44,612 nt of DNA from Bacteroidetes bacterium UBA6183 (GCA_002422865.1 DITN01000097.1:56684-101295); one strand, 5' to 3'; shown: positions 15,577 through 24,873, numbered from the stretch's first letter. A program made the numbers and translations. Notes: generated from the sequence alone by a model not told the origin.

Positions 15577-16660
15577 TTACTTTAGTTTATTTGAAAATTG
15601 CAAAATTGTAAAAGGAATTACTCGTTCTATGATTTGTGATTTACAAAGAGAAAAGTACTTTTTTATTCCAAATTCATTATACGATTTGATAAATGAATAC
15701 AATGGAAAAAAGAAAGAAGATATTTTAAAAATTCATGGTAGAGAAAATTGTGAAACCATAAATGAATACTTTGATTTCTTGCATGAAAATGAATTTATTT
15801 TTTGGATAAGTAGGAGGAAAGATTTAAATATGTTTACTCCATTAAATCTAGCTTTTGATTTGCCTTCAATTGTATCAAATGCCATATTTCAAATTTCAAA
15901 CCTAACAGTAAATAGTTTACAGAGAATAATTAAAGAATTTGAGGAGCTAAACTGTCAAGATATACAGTTTCAATTTGAATGTACAAAACAATTAGATTGC
16001 TTAGAACAAGTATTTATATGCACAGAATTAGCAAGAATAAGAAGCATTGAAATTTATCTAAAATGGAATAATGATTTAAATATCGACAATTTAGAATTAC
16101 TTATTGAAAAATATCCTAGAATTAGGATTTTAACTGTTCATTCTTCACCATCATTTTATTTAAATAGCCATATAGCAAGTATGGGAATGCTATTTTACAC
16201 AACTGAAAAAATTGATTTTCTGAAAAGTTGTGGTTTAGTTCATTGGGATTATTTCAATACCAATATCAAACTCTTCACCGAAGCTCAACAACATAATACC
16301 TGCTTAAACCGAAAAATAAGCATAGATGTAAACGGAGAAATAAAAAACTGCCCAAGTATGACAAAAAGCTATGGCAACATAAAAGATACTACACTAGCTG
16401 AAGCTATAGAAAAACCCGGATTTAAAGACCTATGGTTTATAAATAAAGATAAAATACACGTATGTAAAGATTGTGAGTTTCGCTACATCTGCACCGATTG
16501 CAGGGCCTATATAGAAAACCCGGAAGATATTTACAGCAAACCATTAAAGTGTGGCTACAACCCTTACACAGCAGAGTGGGAAGAATGGAGCACAAACCCA
16601 TTAAAACAAAAAGCCATTGAATTTTATGGCATGCAAGATTTAGTAAAAAAAGATAACTAG
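15551..16660 (+). CDS. gwsS: SPASM-domain peptide maturase without radical-SAM motif (grasp-with-spasm type)
   Basis: The 369-residue protein ends in a complete SPASM domain: C251-x10-G-x4-C267, C305-x2-C308-x5-C314-x2-C317 and C334, the pattern for auxiliary iron-sulfur clusters. The preceding 250 residues look like a radical-SAM barrel (LNLAFDLPSI, KYPRIRILTVHSS) but contain no CxxxCxxC, so the S-adenosylmethionine cluster should be absent. It may recognise the precursor or assist the ATP-grasp ligase rather than do radical chemistry. This combination fits the SPASM partner of grasp-with-spasm systems. Base composition changes inside the gene near 16250 (about 25% to 35-40% GC), so the SPASM end may have a different origin from the rest. 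Confidence 0.85.
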   Translation: MIQKWKPNSYFSLFENCKIVKGITRSMICDLQREKYFFIPNSLYDLINEYNGKKKEDILKIHGRENCETINEYFDFLHENEFIFWISRRKDLNMFTPLNLAFDLPSIVSNAIFQISNLTVNSLQRIIKEFEELNCQDIQFQFECTKQLDCLEQVFICTELARIRSIEIYLKWNNDLNIDNLELLIEKYPRIRILTVHSSPSFYLNSHIASMGMLFYTTEKIDFLKSCGLVHWDYFNTNIKLFTEAQQHNTCLNRKISIDVNGEIKNCPSMTKSYGNIKDTTLAEAIEKPGFKDLWFINKDKIHVCKDCEFRYICTDCRAYIENPEDIYSKPLKCGYNPYTAEWEEWSTNPLKQKAIEFYGMQDLVKKDN

Positions 16661-18132
16661 TGCGTAATGTTAATCTATTTATAGTACTGCTATTAAGTGC
16701 CTTTCTTTGTAAGGCTCAAACCACAATTACATTAAAAGGGGCCATTAGTTTAGCGCAACAAAACAGCATACAATCAACTCTTAATAAAAATAACTACGAA
16801 GTATCCAACCAAACATTTAAGTTACAACGCGCACAGTTGTTTCCCCAAATAAACCTTAACGCAAACTTACCGGGTTACACCAATAGCATTACTAGTGTTA
16901 CCCAACCTGATGGTACCATTAAGTTTACAACAGTTGAGCAAGCCTATAGTAATTTAGGTATTAGCCTTAGCCAAAAAATTGCAGCTACGGGTGGTACATT
17001 TACGGCAAGCAGTAATATCAATAGGTTTGATAGGTTAAGCGGTGACCGTACCACCAACTACAATACACAACCCTTCGTGCTGGGTTTAAGTCAACCCTTG
17101 TTTCGGTTTAATGAAACTACTTTTAATCTAAAAACTGCACGAATAAATAAATTAATTGGATCAAAAGTTTTTATCAAACAACAAGAAGAATTGGCTTTGG
17201 AAGTAAGCAATCAATTTCATGCGTTGCTGCAAAGCCAACAGCAACTTATCCTTTTACAAGCTAACAAAATCAATACCGATAGTTTATTGCAAGCTGCAAC
17301 ACTAAAACTAAAATTGGGTAAAATTGGCGAAGAAGAATTCTTGCAAATACAATTGGAACAAATTAATACAGCCACACAACTGCAACAAGTAAAGGCAAAC
17401 TATGTATTATTGAAAATTGAGTTTTGTAACCTATTAGCAATACCAATAGCAGAACTTTCATTGGAGGAAAGCAAACCAAATAATGGTGTAGTTAATTCAA
17501 TTACAGAAAGTACATTAACGCAATTAATAGCTTCATTCAAAAACAATAGTCCCGAGTATGAACAGCAAAAATTAGCTCAGTTGCAAAACGAAGCCGCGTT
17601 AAAGCGTGCTAAATTTAATCGTTTGCCAAACTTAAATTTAATTGCAGGTTACGGTAGTAACCAATCGGCAAACATATTAAACAGTGCTTATCAAAATGTA
17701 TTAACCCAGCAAAATGCTACTATTGGAGTAGCAGTTCCAATATTTAGTTCGGGTGCACATACTGCCAGTTTAAAAATTGCCGATTATCAGATGAAGAATC
17801 AATTACTCCAAATGCAACAGTTAGAACAGCGCATCACCAATGATATAATGGGTAAAATGCAAGCTTATAATTTAGCATCACAACAAATAAGTAATGCCCA
17901 ATTTGCAGATAGCATAGCACACCGCAGGTATGAAATAAGTTATAATAAATACCAAGTAGGCAAAATAACATACACCGATTTGCTGCTCGCTCAAAACCAA
18001 CAACTACAAACTAAACAAAGTTATTTAATTGCAATTGCAGCCTATTGGCAGGCGTATTATCAATTAAGGGTTACAACTTTGTATGACACCGAAAAGGGAA
18101 AATCTTTGTTAGAAGATACAAATTCTAACTAA
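16660..18132 (+). CDS. TolC-family outer-membrane channel of the RiPP locus
   Basis: The 490-residue protein has a signal peptide (NLFIVLLLSAFLCKAQ) and two OEP (TolC) repeats with long heptad helices (ALRRAKFNRLPNLNLIAGYG-like and GKITYTDLLLAQNQQLQTKQSY). It should form the outer-membrane duct for the C39 exporter and its HlyD adaptor coded on the opposite strand. The start is a GTG at 16660 whose G is the last base of the SPASM gene's TAG. No in-frame ATG gives a full signal peptide, so translational coupling is likely. Its composition is like that of the host genes, unlike the maturation genes upstream. Confidence 0.9.
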   Translation: MRNVNLFIVLLLSAFLCKAQTTITLKGAISLAQQNSIQSTLNKNNYEVSNQTFKLQRAQLFPQINLNANLPGYTNSITSVTQPDGTIKFTTVEQAYSNLGISLSQKIAATGGTFTASSNINRFDRLSGDRTTNYNTQPFVLGLSQPLFRFNETTFNLKTARINKLIGSKVFIKQQEELALEVSNQFHALLQSQQQLILLQANKINTDSLLQAATLKLKLGKIGEEEFLQIQLEQINTATQLQQVKANYVLLKIEFCNLLAIPIAELSLEESKPNNGVVNSITESTLTQLIASFKNNSPEYEQQKLAQLQNEAALKRAKFNRLPNLNLIAGYGSNQSANILNSAYQNVLTQQNATIGVAVPIFSSGAHTASLKIADYQMKNQLLQMQQLEQRITNDIMGKMQAYNLASQQISNAQFADSIAHRRYEISYNKYQVGKITYTDLLLAQNQQLQTKQSYLIAIAAYWQAYYQLRVTTLYDTEKGKSLLEDTNSN

Positions 18133-18265
18133 ACAATAAAAGTCAATGATTATTCTTCCTAAGGAGTAATTGTTCATATCCTGTCTATTAATCCTGCGGT
18201 CCCCCACATTCACCCCAAATCAATTAGCATTTTAGCCTTGTATTACCTAAACTTGCGCCTCAATC

Positions 18266-20317
18266 ATGGTAAAAAAAGACATACTTTTAGAAGCCTATAT
18301 GCACATGTGCGAGGCCCGTGCAATGGCCGAAACATATGATGCAAACAGACCCATTTGTAAATATGTGCACTCTACTTCACGCGGACATGAAGCGATACAG
18401 TTAGCGGTGGGCATGCAGTTGCAACCATACGATTATTGCTCACCATACTACCGTGACGAATCAATGCTTTTAGGCATGGGTTTAAGTCCATACGAATTAA
18501 TGTTGCAATTATTGGGTAAAGCCGAAGATCCGTTTTCTGGAGGAAGAACTTATTACGCGCACCCAAGTTTAAACCGAGAAGAGTTTCCTAAAATTCCTCA
18601 CCAAAGTAGTGCTACCGGTATGCAAGCTATTCCTGCTACAGGTATGGCGCATGGTATTGCTTATAAAGAAAGTCAACGACTAAATAAAAAAGGCGAATAC
18701 CCTGTGGTGGTATGTAGTTTTGGTGATGGCTCTGTTACCGAAGGTGAAGTTGCTGAGGCATTTCAAATGGCTGTGCTTAAACAGTTGCCCATTATTTATT
18801 TGGTGCAGGATAACGATTGGGGAATCAGTGCAAGTGGTGATGAGATGCGTGCCATGGACGCCTACGAATATGCTGCAGGTTTTAAAGGCCTGAAACGTAT
18901 GCGTGTAAATGGCAGCGATTTTGTTGAAAGTTACAAAGGTTTTGCCGAGGCAATAGATTATGTGCGCAATAACCGTAAGCCAATATTAGTGCATGCAAAA
19001 GTGCCATTGTTGGGTCACCATACCAGTGGTGTGCGTAAAGAGTGGTACAGAACGGATGATGATTTAGCAACACATAGCAAAGACGATCCGCAGCCTAAAT
19101 TAAAGCAGTTATTGCTCGAAATTGGGGTGCTGGAAGCAGAATTAACTGAGATAGAAAAAGACGCTACGTATAAAGTTGAACAACAGTTTAAGCAAGCAGT
19201 AGAAAGTGAAGACCCGGATCCTGCAACAGTTGAAGACCATATTTTTGCACCAAGTGGAGCTACCGAGGAAGTGGGCAACCGCACACCCGAAGGTAAAGAA
19301 CCCAGTGTAATGGTTGATGCCGCTTTGCATGCTGTGGATGAGTTAATGACCAAACATCCGGAGTGTATGTTTTACGGACAAGATGTGGGTGCCAGGTTAG
19401 GTGGTGTGTTTAGAGAAGCTGCAACATTGGCCGGTAAATACGGTAACGATCGTGTGTTTAATACACCCATTCAAGAAGCCTACATTGTAGGTTCAACAGT
19501 TGGTATGAGTGCGGTTGGCGTAAAACCAATTGTAGAAATTCAATTTGCCGATTATGTGTGGACGGGTGTTAATCAGTTGGTTTGTGAAATCACCAAATCA
19601 TCATACCTAACCATGGGTAAATATCCGGTAAGTGCTATTGTGCGTATTCCGATTGGTGCTTATGGTGGGGGAGGTCCTTACCACAGTGGCAGTATTGAAT
19701 CAACGTTACTTACCCTTAAAGGAATAAAAATTGCTTACCCAAGTAATGCTGCCGATATGAAAGGTTTGATGAAAGCAGCCTACTACGATGGCAATCCGGT
19801 AATTATGTTAGAGCACAAAGGTTTGTACTGGAGTAAAAATCCGGGTACTGAATTAGCGCGTTGCATAGAGCCGGATGAAGATTACATTTTACCTTTAGGC
19901 AAAGCTAACACGGTTTTACAGGCAAGCGATGAAGCCATGGAAAATGGCGAAAGTTGCTGCATCATAACCTGGGGTATGGGCGTGTATTGGAGTTTAGCTG
20001 CTGCAAAACTTTTTGAAGGAAGGGTAGAGGTAGTTGATTTGCGCACGCTTCAGCCATTGGATGAAGACTACATACAAGCCGCAGTTAAACGCCATGGTAA
20101 ATGTTTAATTGTTACCGAAGAAGCATTGTTAAATTCATTTGCCGAAAGTTTGGCCGGACGAATTTCACAAGATTGTTTTAAATATTTGGATGCACCTGTA
20201 CACACCATTGGTTCTAAAAATATTCCGGCAGTGCCATTAAACATGGGACTAGAAGCAGAAATGTTACCCAATGCAGATAAGGTTGCTGCTAAATTAGAAG
20301 CTTTGTTGAATTACTAA
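18266..20317 (+). CDS. 2-oxoacid dehydrogenase E1, fused alpha and beta subunits
   Basis: The 683-residue protein joins E1-alpha (about 1-330) and E1-beta (about 345-683). The alpha part has the thiamine diphosphate motif GDGS (153-156) ending in N183. The beta part has FADYVWTGVNQLVCE and the active-site-type His in PYHSGSIES. It decarboxylates a 2-oxoacid, most likely a branched-chain one or pyruvate, and hands the acyl group to lipoyl-E2. No E2 or E3 gene is nearby. Fused E1 proteins of this type are common in Bacteroidota. It has its own strong terminator. The substrate cannot be decided from sequence alone. Confidence 0.92.
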   Translation: MVKKDILLEAYMHMCEARAMAETYDANRPICKYVHSTSRGHEAIQLAVGMQLQPYDYCSPYYRDESMLLGMGLSPYELMLQLLGKAEDPFSGGRTYYAHPSLNREEFPKIPHQSSATGMQAIPATGMAHGIAYKESQRLNKKGEYPVVVCSFGDGSVTEGEVAEAFQMAVLKQLPIIYLVQDNDWGISASGDEMRAMDAYEYAAGFKGLKRMRVNGSDFVESYKGFAEAIDYVRNNRKPILVHAKVPLLGHHTSGVRKEWYRTDDDLATHSKDDPQPKLKQLLLEIGVLEAELTEIEKDATYKVEQQFKQAVESEDPDPATVEDHIFAPSGATEEVGNRTPEGKEPSVMVDAALHAVDELMTKHPECMFYGQDVGARLGGVFREAATLAGKYGNDRVFNTPIQEAYIVGSTVGMSAVGVKPIVEIQFADYVWTGVNQLVCEITKSSYLTMGKYPVSAIVRIPIGAYGGGGPYHSGSIESTLLTLKGIKIAYPSNAADMKGLMKAAYYDGNPVIMLEHKGLYWSKNPGTELARCIEPDEDYILPLGKANTVLQASDEAMENGESCCIITWGMGVYWSLAAAKLFEGRVEVVDLRTLQPLDEDYIQAAVKRHGKCLIVTEEALLNSFAESLAGRISQDCFKYLDAPVHTIGSKNIPAVPLNMGLEAEMLPNADKVAAKLEALLNY

Positions 20318-20331
20318 TCAAAACATATTTA

Positions 20332-20369
20332 AACAATAAAGGCCATCCATTAAGGTGGCCTTTATTGTT
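20332..20369. terminator. Bidirectional terminator between E1 and the minus-strand genes
   Basis: A perfect 14-bp stem (AACAATAAAGGCCA / TGGCCTTTATTGTT, loop of 10) lies 15 bases after the E1 stop. Its A- and T-rich flanks allow it to work in both directions. Confidence 0.85.
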
Positions 20370-20442
20370 ATCATGTATTCAAGCCCTGAAGGGGCGAAAT
20401 CAATGTGCATTGTGCGTAGCGCATTGCACATTAAATGTTATG

Positions 20443-20544
20443 CTACCAATTCATAGCTATTACACCTGCAACTATAATCAGTAAACAAATAATGCCTACA
20501 ATCAAGTTGCCACGGTCTTGGCGTTTTTGATTTTCGTTTTTCAT
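20443..20544 (-). CDS. Small single-span membrane peptide (33 residues)
   Basis: The frame starts at an ATG (20544) and codes for a charged N-terminus (MKNENQKRQDRGN), one hydrophobic span (LIVGIICLLIIVAGVIA) and a short MNW end. The charge pattern predicts the N-terminus inside. It stands alone, 62 bases after the exported-protein gene (20607-20942), with only a palindromic repeat between its stop and the E1 terminator. I know no named family. The composition (clear span, positive-inside rule) speaks for a real gene. Confidence 0.55.
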   Translation of the reverse strand: MKNENQKRQDRGNLIVGIICLLIIVAGVIAMNW

Positions 20545-20606
20545 AAAATACGTGTTAAAATGTTTGGGATTGAAGCTAGATTTTCTTGTGTTAAAAAATC
20601 TAAATC

Positions 20607-20942
20607 CTATAACCTTAACACACGTACTTTTAAATAAGTGGGCGCAAATAAAACCGGTTTTATATTTTGGTAGGCCAAGGTTTGTTGAATGAATTTTATA
20701 TTCATCAAACGGTTGCTACATAAAACAGCTGGTGTTGTGTTATTAAATGATAATGGAGTAGTGGAGCCTTGCGCAAATTGCTGGTTAACCTTTATTGCGC
20801 TGTTGTTAGGTGGTTCTTCTTTAACAACATATTGCTTGGTATTTTCTTTTTGGGTTGATGCCGTTTTTACCTTGCTGTACGGCATTTGAAACGCCACAGC
20901 AACAAGCAACAAAACCGATATGAGCCAAGCCGATTTTTTCAA
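20607..20942 (-). CDS. Small exported protein downstream of histidine ammonia-lyase
   Basis: The 111-residue protein has a hydrophobic N-terminal signal (SAWLISVLLLVAVAFQM) and a polar, Asn/Gln/Thr-rich rest without a recognised domain. Its start is 8 bases after the stop of the ammonia-lyase gene, so the two are probably cotranscribed. The function is unknown. A possible 33-residue membrane peptide follows on the same strand. Confidence 0.65.
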   Translation of the reverse strand: MKKSAWLISVLLLVAVAFQMPYSKVKTASTQKENTKQYVVKEEPPNNSAIKVNQQFAQGSTTPLSFNNTTPAVLCSNRLMNIKFIQQTLAYQNIKPVLFAPTYLKVRVLRL

Positions 20943-20950
20943 TGCAATAA

Positions 20951-22435
20951 TTAGTTGTTTAAGAATTGAACAGAAGCTTCAATATCCAAATACAAAGCCC
21001 TGTCAACGGTATTGTATGTTACTACTTTTCTGTAATCAGCTACAAGTTGTTCAACCGCATTTGATGATTTTAATGGTCTGCGGAATTCCAGTGCTTGTGC
21101 AGCATTTAACAGTTCTATAGCCAACACACGTTGTGTATTCTCAACCACCTTATAACATTTGGTAGCTGCATTTGCTCCCATACTTACATGGTCCTCTTGT
21201 CCGTTACTGCTTACAATGCTATCAACACTTGCAGGGGTACATAACTGTTTGCTTTGGCTTACGATACTTGCAGCAGTGTATTGCGGAATCATAAACCCTG
21301 AGTTTAATCCCGGGTTAGCGGTTAAAAATGCGGGTAAGTTACGCAAGCCCGAAATTAACTGATAGGTTCTGCGCTCACTGATGCTGCCCAATTCGGCAAC
21401 GGCTATGGCTAAAAAATCCAATACCAATGCTAAGGGTTGTCCGTGGAAATTCCCGCCCGATAAAATCAAATCATCCTCAACAAAAACATTAGGGTTATCC
21501 GTAACCGAATTCATTTCTGTTTCAACTACAGATGCCACATATTGTATGGTATCATAACTGGCACCATGCACTTGTGGTATACAACGAAAAGCATATGGGT
21601 CTTGCACCTGCACTTTAGGTTGTTTTATGATTTCACTTCCGGCTAATAACTCTCTTATTTGTTTGGCCGTTTCTATTTGTCCTTTGTGCGCACGCACATC
21701 ATGTAATTGGTGCGAAAATGGTTCCAATTTAGCATCAAATGCATCAATAGAAACAGCAGCTATTTTGTTGGCATAGGCATAAAGTTGTTGTGCTTTAATA
21801 ATATTTTGTACCGCATAAGCCAACATAAATTGTGTACCGTTAATTAATGCTAAACCTTCTTTTAATTGCAGTTCTATCGGTTTAATTTGATGTTGGTTTA
21901 ATACATCCATACTCGCAACCACTTTCCAGTTTCCATCTGTATTTTTCCAAACTTCACCTTTACCCAATAGCGGTAAACATAAATGTGCTAAAGGTGCTAA
22001 ATCGCCACTGGCACCTAACGAACCTTGTTGGTATACTACCGGTAAAATATCATTGTTAAAAAATGAGATTAAACGCTCTACAGTTAACAATTGCACCCCA
22101 CTATGGCCGTAACTCAACGATTGTATTTTTAACAACAACATCAATTTTACTACATCTCTTGGCACCACATCTCCGGTTCCGCAGGCATGAGATAACAATA
22201 AATTTTCTTGAAGCTGTGTTAATTCATCATGCGAAATTTGTGTGTTGCACAATGAACCAAAGCCGGTATTGATGCCATAAAACACCGCATCTTTTTTACT
22301 CATTTTTTCATCTAAGTAAGCCCTGCATTTTTGTATGCGGTTGGCAGCTTCGGGTGATAATGCAAGTTGTTTATGATCTTTTAAAATACCTTGTATATCG
22401 GCTAAAGTAAGTTGCTCGGTAATGTAATGATGCAT
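20951..22435 (-). CDS. hutH: Histidine ammonia-lyase
   Basis: The 494-residue enzyme converts histidine to urocanate and ammonia, the first step of histidine breakdown. The self-forming MIO cofactor triad Ala-Ser-Gly lies at residues 142-144 (GSLGASGDLAPLAHL), and FYGINTGFG near residue 53 supplies the catalytic Tyr. The frame stays open to 22594, but that extension overlaps the aminotransferase gene and lacks family features. The ATG at 22435 gives the usual length. It lies 14 bases after the aminotransferase stop. No other hut genes are in the window. A tyrosine-specific lyase is a less likely alternative. Confidence 0.93.
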   Translation of the reverse strand: MHHYITEQLTLADIQGILKDHKQLALSPEAANRIQKCRAYLDEKMSKKDAVFYGINTGFGSLCNTQISHDELTQLQENLLLSHACGTGDVVPRDVVKLMLLLKIQSLSYGHSGVQLLTVERLISFFNNDILPVVYQQGSLGASGDLAPLAHLCLPLLGKGEVWKNTDGNWKVVASMDVLNQHQIKPIELQLKEGLALINGTQFMLAYAVQNIIKAQQLYAYANKIAAVSIDAFDAKLEPFSHQLHDVRAHKGQIETAKQIRELLAGSEIIKQPKVQVQDPYAFRCIPQVHGASYDTIQYVASVVETEMNSVTDNPNVFVEDDLILSGGNFHGQPLALVLDFLAIAVAELGSISERRTYQLISGLRNLPAFLTANPGLNSGFMIPQYTAASIVSQSKQLCTPASVDSIVSSNGQEDHVSMGANAATKCYKVVENTQRVLAIELLNAAQALEFRRPLKSSNAVEQLVADYRKVVTYNTVDRALYLDIEASVQFLNN

Positions 22436-22449
22436 GTTGCTTTGGTTAA

Positions 22450-23694
22450 TTAGGCTAAAGCTAAAATTGTTTTTTCTATGATATCGCAGGCTTCGTTGAT
22501 TTGCTTTTCGTTGATGGTTAACGGTGGTGCAAATCTTATAATATCTCCATGGGTTTGTTTGGCCAATAAACCATTTTCTTTCATGGCTAAACACACATCG
22601 TAAGCCGTCTTACCGTTACCAAATGGTTTAATTACAATGGCATTTAACAACCCTTTTCCCCTAACCAATTCAACCAAGTTTGTTTTGGTTTGAAGTTCTT
22701 TCATGCGGTTACGAAAAATTTCGCCCATATTAAATGCGTTCTCTGCTAAATTTTCATTAACCAATACTTGTAAAGCTTCCATAGCAACGGCACAAGCCAG
22801 TGGATTTCCACCGTATGTACTTCCGTGTTCGCCTGGTTTTATGGTAAGCATCACTTCATTATTGGCCAATACAGCCGATACCGGTAATACACCACCCGAA
22901 AGGGCTTTACCTAAAATTACTAAATCGGGTTTCACACCTGCATAATCGCAAGCCAACATTTTTCCTGTGCGGCATAATCCTGTTTGTACTTCATCTGCAA
23001 TCATCAATACGTTGTATTTGTCGCACAGCGTCCTTACACCTTGTATATAGTTTTCATCAGGTACCATAACACCTGCTTCACCTTGTATGGGCTCAAACAT
23101 AAATGCTGCAATATTCGGGTTGGCTTTAAAGGCATTTTCTAAAGCAGTTAAATCATTGTATGGAATCAAACTAAAGCCTGGCATAAACGGACCAAAGTTT
23201 AAGTAGCTGCTTGGGTCGTTGCTTGATGAAATGGCAGCCATGGTGCGTCCCCAGAAGTTACCTTCTACAAACAAAATATGTGCTTGGTCTTCGGCAATTC
23301 CTTTAACGGTGTAACCCCAGCGTCTGGCTAATTTTATAGCTGTTTCACCACCTTCAACCCCGGTATTCATGGGCAATACTTTATCATAACCAAAGTAGTT
23401 GGTAATGTACTTTTCATACTCACCCAATAAATTGTTATGAAAAGCGCGGCTGGTTAAGGTTAATTTTTGTGCTTGATCTGTTAAAGCTTTGATAATACGC
23501 GGGTGGCAATGACCTTGGTTTACTGCACTATATGCCGAAAGGAAGTCGAAATATTGTTTACCTGCTACATCATACATATAAATGCCTTCACCACGTTCAA
23601 TCACTACCGGAAGTGGATGGTAGTTGTGTGCGCCAAATTGATCTTCTAAATCAATAAAATACTGTGCGTTATTGTTTTGCTTAACCGAATTCAT
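22450..23694 (-). CDS. rocD: Ornithine aminotransferase
   Basis: The 414-residue PLP enzyme moves the delta-amino group of ornithine to 2-oxoglutarate, giving glutamate semialdehyde. It has the PLP lysine at 263 (LVILGKALSGGVLPVSA), the cofactor-binding Asp 234 (IADEVQTGL) and the class III pattern NTGVEGGETAIKLAR. Length and motifs are typical. It leads an operon with histidine ammonia-lyase 14 bases later, which groups two amino-acid catabolic steps that both feed glutamate. Confidence 0.93.
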   Translation of the reverse strand: MNSVKQNNNAQYFIDLEDQFGAHNYHPLPVVIERGEGIYMYDVAGKQYFDFLSAYSAVNQGHCHPRIIKALTDQAQKLTLTSRAFHNNLLGEYEKYITNYFGYDKVLPMNTGVEGGETAIKLARRWGYTVKGIAEDQAHILFVEGNFWGRTMAAISSSNDPSSYLNFGPFMPGFSLIPYNDLTALENAFKANPNIAAFMFEPIQGEAGVMVPDENYIQGVRTLCDKYNVLMIADEVQTGLCRTGKMLACDYAGVKPDLVILGKALSGGVLPVSAVLANNEVMLTIKPGEHGSTYGGNPLACAVAMEALQVLVNENLAENAFNMGEIFRNRMKELQTKTNLVELVRGKGLLNAIVIKPFGNGKTAYDVCLAMKENGLLAKQTHGDIIRFAPPLTINEKQINEACDIIEKTILALA

Positions 23695-23811
23695 GCCTCA
23701 AAAATAGGCCAATAAAGCCGCATTTAAAAACCGTTGATGTACTTTACACCACTAAACAAACCCAGGGTGAAATCAAACACGCATTGGACATAGCCCATTG
23801 CACAATAAAAC

Positions 23812-23843
23812 AAAAAGGCTGTCTATTTTAAGACAGCCTTTTG
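23812..23843 (-). terminator. Terminator of the OmpA-like gene
   Basis: A 12-bp stem AAAAGGCTGTCT / AGACAGCCTTTT with a 6-base loop lies 25 bases after the stop. It has T on the minus-strand 3' side and could also act from the other side. Confidence 0.85.
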
Positions 23844-23867
23844 TATGCATTTGAAATACGAAGAAAA

Positions 23868-24824
23868 TTACCTTCTGTTTTTCTCAATTAGTTTATACAA
23901 TTCATCCAATTTTGGTGAAAGGATAATTTCTGTTCTGCGGTTTTTAGCACGGCCTTCAACTGTTTCATTGCTAGCTTTAGGATAAAACTCTGCTCTACCT
24001 GCTGCTTCTAAACGCTTGGGGTTAACACCATGTTCGTTACTTAATAAACGAACAATGCTTAAAGCCCTATCGGCACTTAAAGCCCAGTTATCTTCGTATT
24101 TGGCCGTTTTAATGGGAATATTATCGGTATGACCTTCAATTAACACATCAATCTCCGGATTTTTATTCAATACATCAGCCAATGTTTTAATGGCGTCTAA
24201 ACCTTTTTCTTCAATAGCTGCACTACCCGATTTAAACAACAATTTATCGCTTAACGAAACATATACCTTACCATTTTTCATTTCCACACTAATCTCATCC
24301 GATTTAAATGCCAATAACGCACGTTTAACCGTATTGTTTAATGCATTTAATAAAGAATCTTGTTTGTTGATGATGCCTTGTAATTCGGCCAAACGTTTTT
24401 CTCTGGCTTCTAACTCTTCGGCTTTAATTTTAAGTGCATTGTTAAAACGTTCAGCGTCATTCAAACTCTTTTTCATCAAGTCGTTATACTTAGCGTTAAG
24501 CTCGGCATATTGCGCTTTAAGGTCGTTGTTTTTTGCCGTGCAATCATTGTACTTGGCGGTTAATGCTTTGTACAACGAATCTAAGTAGCGGTATTCAATA
24601 CCACGTTGGGTTGTATCCTTATTAAATGCTACCGTTAAATCGTTTAACGAATCGCGTTGGTTTAACGATTTTTTCAAACGTTTTGATGTAAAGAAATTAT
24701 AAGACTTTTCTTTAAACGTTTTTGGCTCTTCGTAAACAGATTTAGGATCATCTATCTGCCCGAAAACACTTTTGCTAAACAGAATAGCTGTAATGGCTAA
24801 AGTTGTTATGATTATTTTCTTCAT
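23868..24824 (-). CDS. OmpA/MotB-domain peptidoglycan-binding protein with coiled coil
   Basis: The 318-residue protein has a signal peptide (IIITTLAITAILFSKSVFGQ), a long coiled coil (about 80-165, rich in Lys, Asn and Leu heptads such as LKAQYAELNAKYNDLMKK) and a C-terminal OmpA domain (about 190-310). The domain contains LLFKSGSAAIEEKG, IEGHTDNIP, the NWALSADRA helix and NRRTEIIL, which hold the residues that bind diaminopimelate in peptidoglycan. It likely anchors or spaces the outer membrane. It is a single gene with its own terminator. Confidence 0.88.
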   Translation of the reverse strand: MKKIIITTLAITAILFSKSVFGQIDDPKSVYEEPKTFKEKSYNFFTSKRLKKSLNQRDSLNDLTVAFNKDTTQRGIEYRYLDSLYKALTAKYNDCTAKNNDLKAQYAELNAKYNDLMKKSLNDAERFNNALKIKAEELEAREKRLAELQGIINKQDSLLNALNNTVKRALLAFKSDEISVEMKNGKVYVSLSDKLLFKSGSAAIEEKGLDAIKTLADVLNKNPEIDVLIEGHTDNIPIKTAKYEDNWALSADRALSIVRLLSNEHGVNPKRLEAAGRAEFYPKASNETVEGRAKNRRTEIILSPKLDELYKLIEKNRR

Positions 24825-24873
24825 GCTTGCACTTAATTTTAAAATGCAAAATTCAACTAAATATTGGGTTTAA

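Noticed and set aside
22436..22594. A 53-residue N-terminal extension of histidine ammonia-lyase.
   Set aside because: It overlaps the aminotransferase gene almost completely and adds no family feature. The ATG at 22435 gives normal length.
23699..23706. TATTTTTG (minus strand) as the promoter -7 element of the aminotransferase gene.
   Set aside because: It is only 5 bases from the start codon, so transcription would begin at or after the ATG.
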